Under the pieces are notes generated by a model, which had not been told where the DNA came from, made no database searches, and saw only the letters and a program-made list of their open reading frames with translations. Positions 33,787-34,871 of a stretch of DNA of 34,871 bases are shown in pieces (within the stretch, counting starts at the first letter, position 1; every line of letters begins with the position of its first letter). The stretch comes from Methylococcaceae bacterium (lineage in GTDB: Bacteria; Pseudomonadota; Gammaproteobacteria; Methylococcales; Methylomonadaceae): contig JAIPFI010000010.1 of the NCBI GenBank assembly GCA_021736705.1, forward strand, positions 1-34,871, read 5' to 3'. Made by a program: the position numbers and the translations under genes.

Positions 33787-34326
33787 TTAAAAATCATCTT
33801 CACCATGATACAAATCTTTATACCCAGAATATTCTTTAAATTGTTTAACCACTGTTTCACGCCCCTGAGACTCTACATACGAATGAAAACTTGAAAAGGA
33901 ATAATCATTCAAATTATCAACATAACGATGCTTAATAGGATTATTAAATAAATAATTTAGGTGCATCAAATAATCTTCCTCATTGCGGGGACAATAATCC
34001 CAGTAATTCCACCAAACCAATTGTTGTACTTGTGTCGTTTTTTTAATATGAAAACCACTAACACTGTGAACTTCTCGAATAATTTTTGTAAGATCTTGCC
34101 CGTTTCTACTTTTCCCTAATAAATGATAATGATTATCTAAAATCACCCAGTGATGCAACTCCCATTCATAGCGCTCAAAAGCAGACCTAATACAAGTAAG
34201 CAGTAGCGTCTTTAGCTGTGAATCTTTCAGTAAAGGGAGCTTGTTATAGATTGCCGCTGTAATAAAGTACGGAGTGTCATCCATAAAAATATGTGTTGGG
34301 TTATGCAAATAATCTTTTCTTTCCAT
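33787..34326 (-). CDS. REP-associated tyrosine transposase (RAYT, Y1/HUH family)
   Basis: Single-copy-type transposase related to IS200/IS605 TnpA that processes single-stranded REP palindromes. The 179-aa product has the HUH metal site His66-Tyr67-His68 in HWVILDNHYHLLGK, the family N terminus (HNPTHIFMDDTPYFITAAIY), and the helix DYLMHLNYLFNNPIKHRYV (118-136) with Tyr119 and Tyr125, one of which should be the nucleophile (the family block is YIHxNPVKH). WWNYWDYCPRNEEDYL near 105-120 is also typical. It is complete, without frameshift, and is flanked on both sides by matching REPs, forming a REPtron. The ATG follows a weak leader with no strong Shine-Dalgarno. The adjoining tandem array lies in its promoter region. 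Confidence 0.92.
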   Translation of the reverse strand: MERKDYLHNPTHIFMDDTPYFITAAIYNKLPLLKDSQLKTLLLTCIRSAFERYEWELHHWVILDNHYHLLGKSRNGQDLTKIIREVHSVSGFHIKKTTQVQQLVWWNYWDYCPRNEEDYLMHLNYLFNNPIKHRYVDNLNDYSFSSFHSYVESQGRETVVKQFKEYSGYKDLYHGEDDF

Positions 34327-34355
34327 TTGCTTAATAAGGGATTAAGTTCCACACA

Positions 34356-34871
34356 GGAGTGCAATAGCTTTAGCTATTGCTTTTTTTAATCTTCTAAATA
34401 TCATCGCGGATACTCTTTGCTTTTCATTCGTTTATCAAAAAAAGCTAAAGCTTTTTTACTCCAAAAAACTAACTGGAGTGCAATAGCTTTAGCTATTGCT
34501 TTTATTAATCTTCTAAATATCATCGCGGATACTTTTTGCTTTTCATTCGTTTATCAAAAAAGCTAAAGCTTTTTTACTCCAAAAGACTAACTGGAGTGCA
34601 ATAGCTTTAGCTATTGCTTTTATTGATCTTCTAAATATCATCGCGGATACTTTTTGCTTTTCATTCGTTTATCAAAAAAAGCTAAAGCTTTTTTACTCCA
34701 AAAAACTAACTGGAGTGCAATAGCTTTAGCTATTGCTTTTATTAATCTTCTGAATATCATCGCGGATACTTTTTGCTTTTCATTCGTTTATCAAAAAAAG
34801 CTAAAGCTTTTTTACTCCAAAAAACTAACTGGAGTGCAATAGCTTTAGCTATTGCTTTTATTAATCTTCTG
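34356..34871. repeat. Tandem array of RAYT-associated paired REP modules (119-bp period)
   Basis: Units start at 34356, 34475, 34593, 34712 and 34831 (periods 119, 118, 119, 119), and the last is cut by the window end. Each unit is: plus-strand REP (25 bases), AT-rich spacer (about 56 bases, with ATCATCGCGGATAC in every complete copy), minus-strand REP (25 bases, ending ACTCC) and a 12-base linker. Units differ by only a few single bases and one A-run length, so amplification looks recent. The first unit begins 29 bases upstream of the RAYT start. An apparent 62-codon frame through units 3-5 is not a gene. Confidence 0.93.

Noticed and set aside
34654-34842. 62-codon open frame on the plus strand
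   Set aside because: It runs through REP array units; the translated sequence repeats itself with the array and has no gene-like features or ribosome-binding site.
34356-34871. Possible CRISPR array at the window end
   Set aside because: The period is constant, but both the repeats and the 56-base spacers are nearly identical between units, and each unit holds two self-complementary REPs. CRISPR spacers would differ, and no cas gene is present.

Overview
The window looks like part of the chromosome of an AT-leaning gammaproteobacterium. Markers for this are a complete rsxABCDGE (rnf) operon followed directly by nth, divergent rluD and bamD, an rfbBDAC rhamnose block, a two-subunit pyruvate carboxylase with a divergent LysR regulator (the Pseudomonas pycR-pycA-pycB layout), and many GTAG-headed palindromic repeats. 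The gene set together with cobalt transporter genes would suit a Methylococcales methanotroph, but no diagnostic gene is present, so that is a weak inference. No rRNA, tRNA, prophage or CRISPR array was seen.

Layout. 30-5470 (+): the six-subunit Rnf/Rsx electron-transfer complex and endonuclease III. 5535-10319 (-): a methyl-accepting chemotaxis protein, a ZIP metal transporter, the laccase-domain protein PgeF and pseudouridine synthase RluD. 10421-12293 (+): outer-membrane assembly lipoprotein BamD and the CbtA/CbtB putative cobalt transporter pair. 12397-20342 (+): a surface-polysaccharide block with four dTDP-L-rhamnose genes, a WbbL-like glycosyltransferase, an atypical SDR, a membrane UDP-sugar 4,6-dehydratase and a small phosphoglycosyl transferase. 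Together they could build a lipid-linked 6-deoxy-HexNAc primer and add rhamnose. 20523-23781 (+): a Bat-type operon (DUF4381, VWA, VWA-TPR) without the usual moxR and DUF58 genes beside it. 24217-27465 (-): pycB and pycA, with a divergent LysR gene at 27627-28565. 28792-31803 (-): a probable four-gene transcription unit encoding a thioredoxin-fold protein, a DUF486 membrane protein, a Na+/Ca2+ antiporter and a three-haem cytochrome c lipoprotein. 32098-32286 (+): a tiny Met/His-rich membrane protein. 32283-33652 (-): a Crp/Fnr regulator and a DnaQ-type exonuclease. 33787-34326 (-): a REP-associated tyrosine transposase (RAYT).

The most interesting region is 33686 to the window end. The RAYT gene sits between one copy of a paired palindromic REP module and a near-perfect tandem array of the same module, with a period of 118-119 bp and at least 4.3 units, which runs out of the window. 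The two REPs in each module share a GGAGT head and a GCTTTAGC core but have different arms, each arm pairing with itself (covariation). An exact solo copy lies about 10 kb away in the 435-bp gap between the bat and pyc genes. A second repeat family, headed GTAG and GC-rich, is scattered over the whole window and has no cognate transposase here. One copy supplies the stop codon of rsxE.

Several start codons were moved downstream from the longest reading frame because of ribosome-binding sites, ATGA overlaps or family start positions. Each such case is noted.
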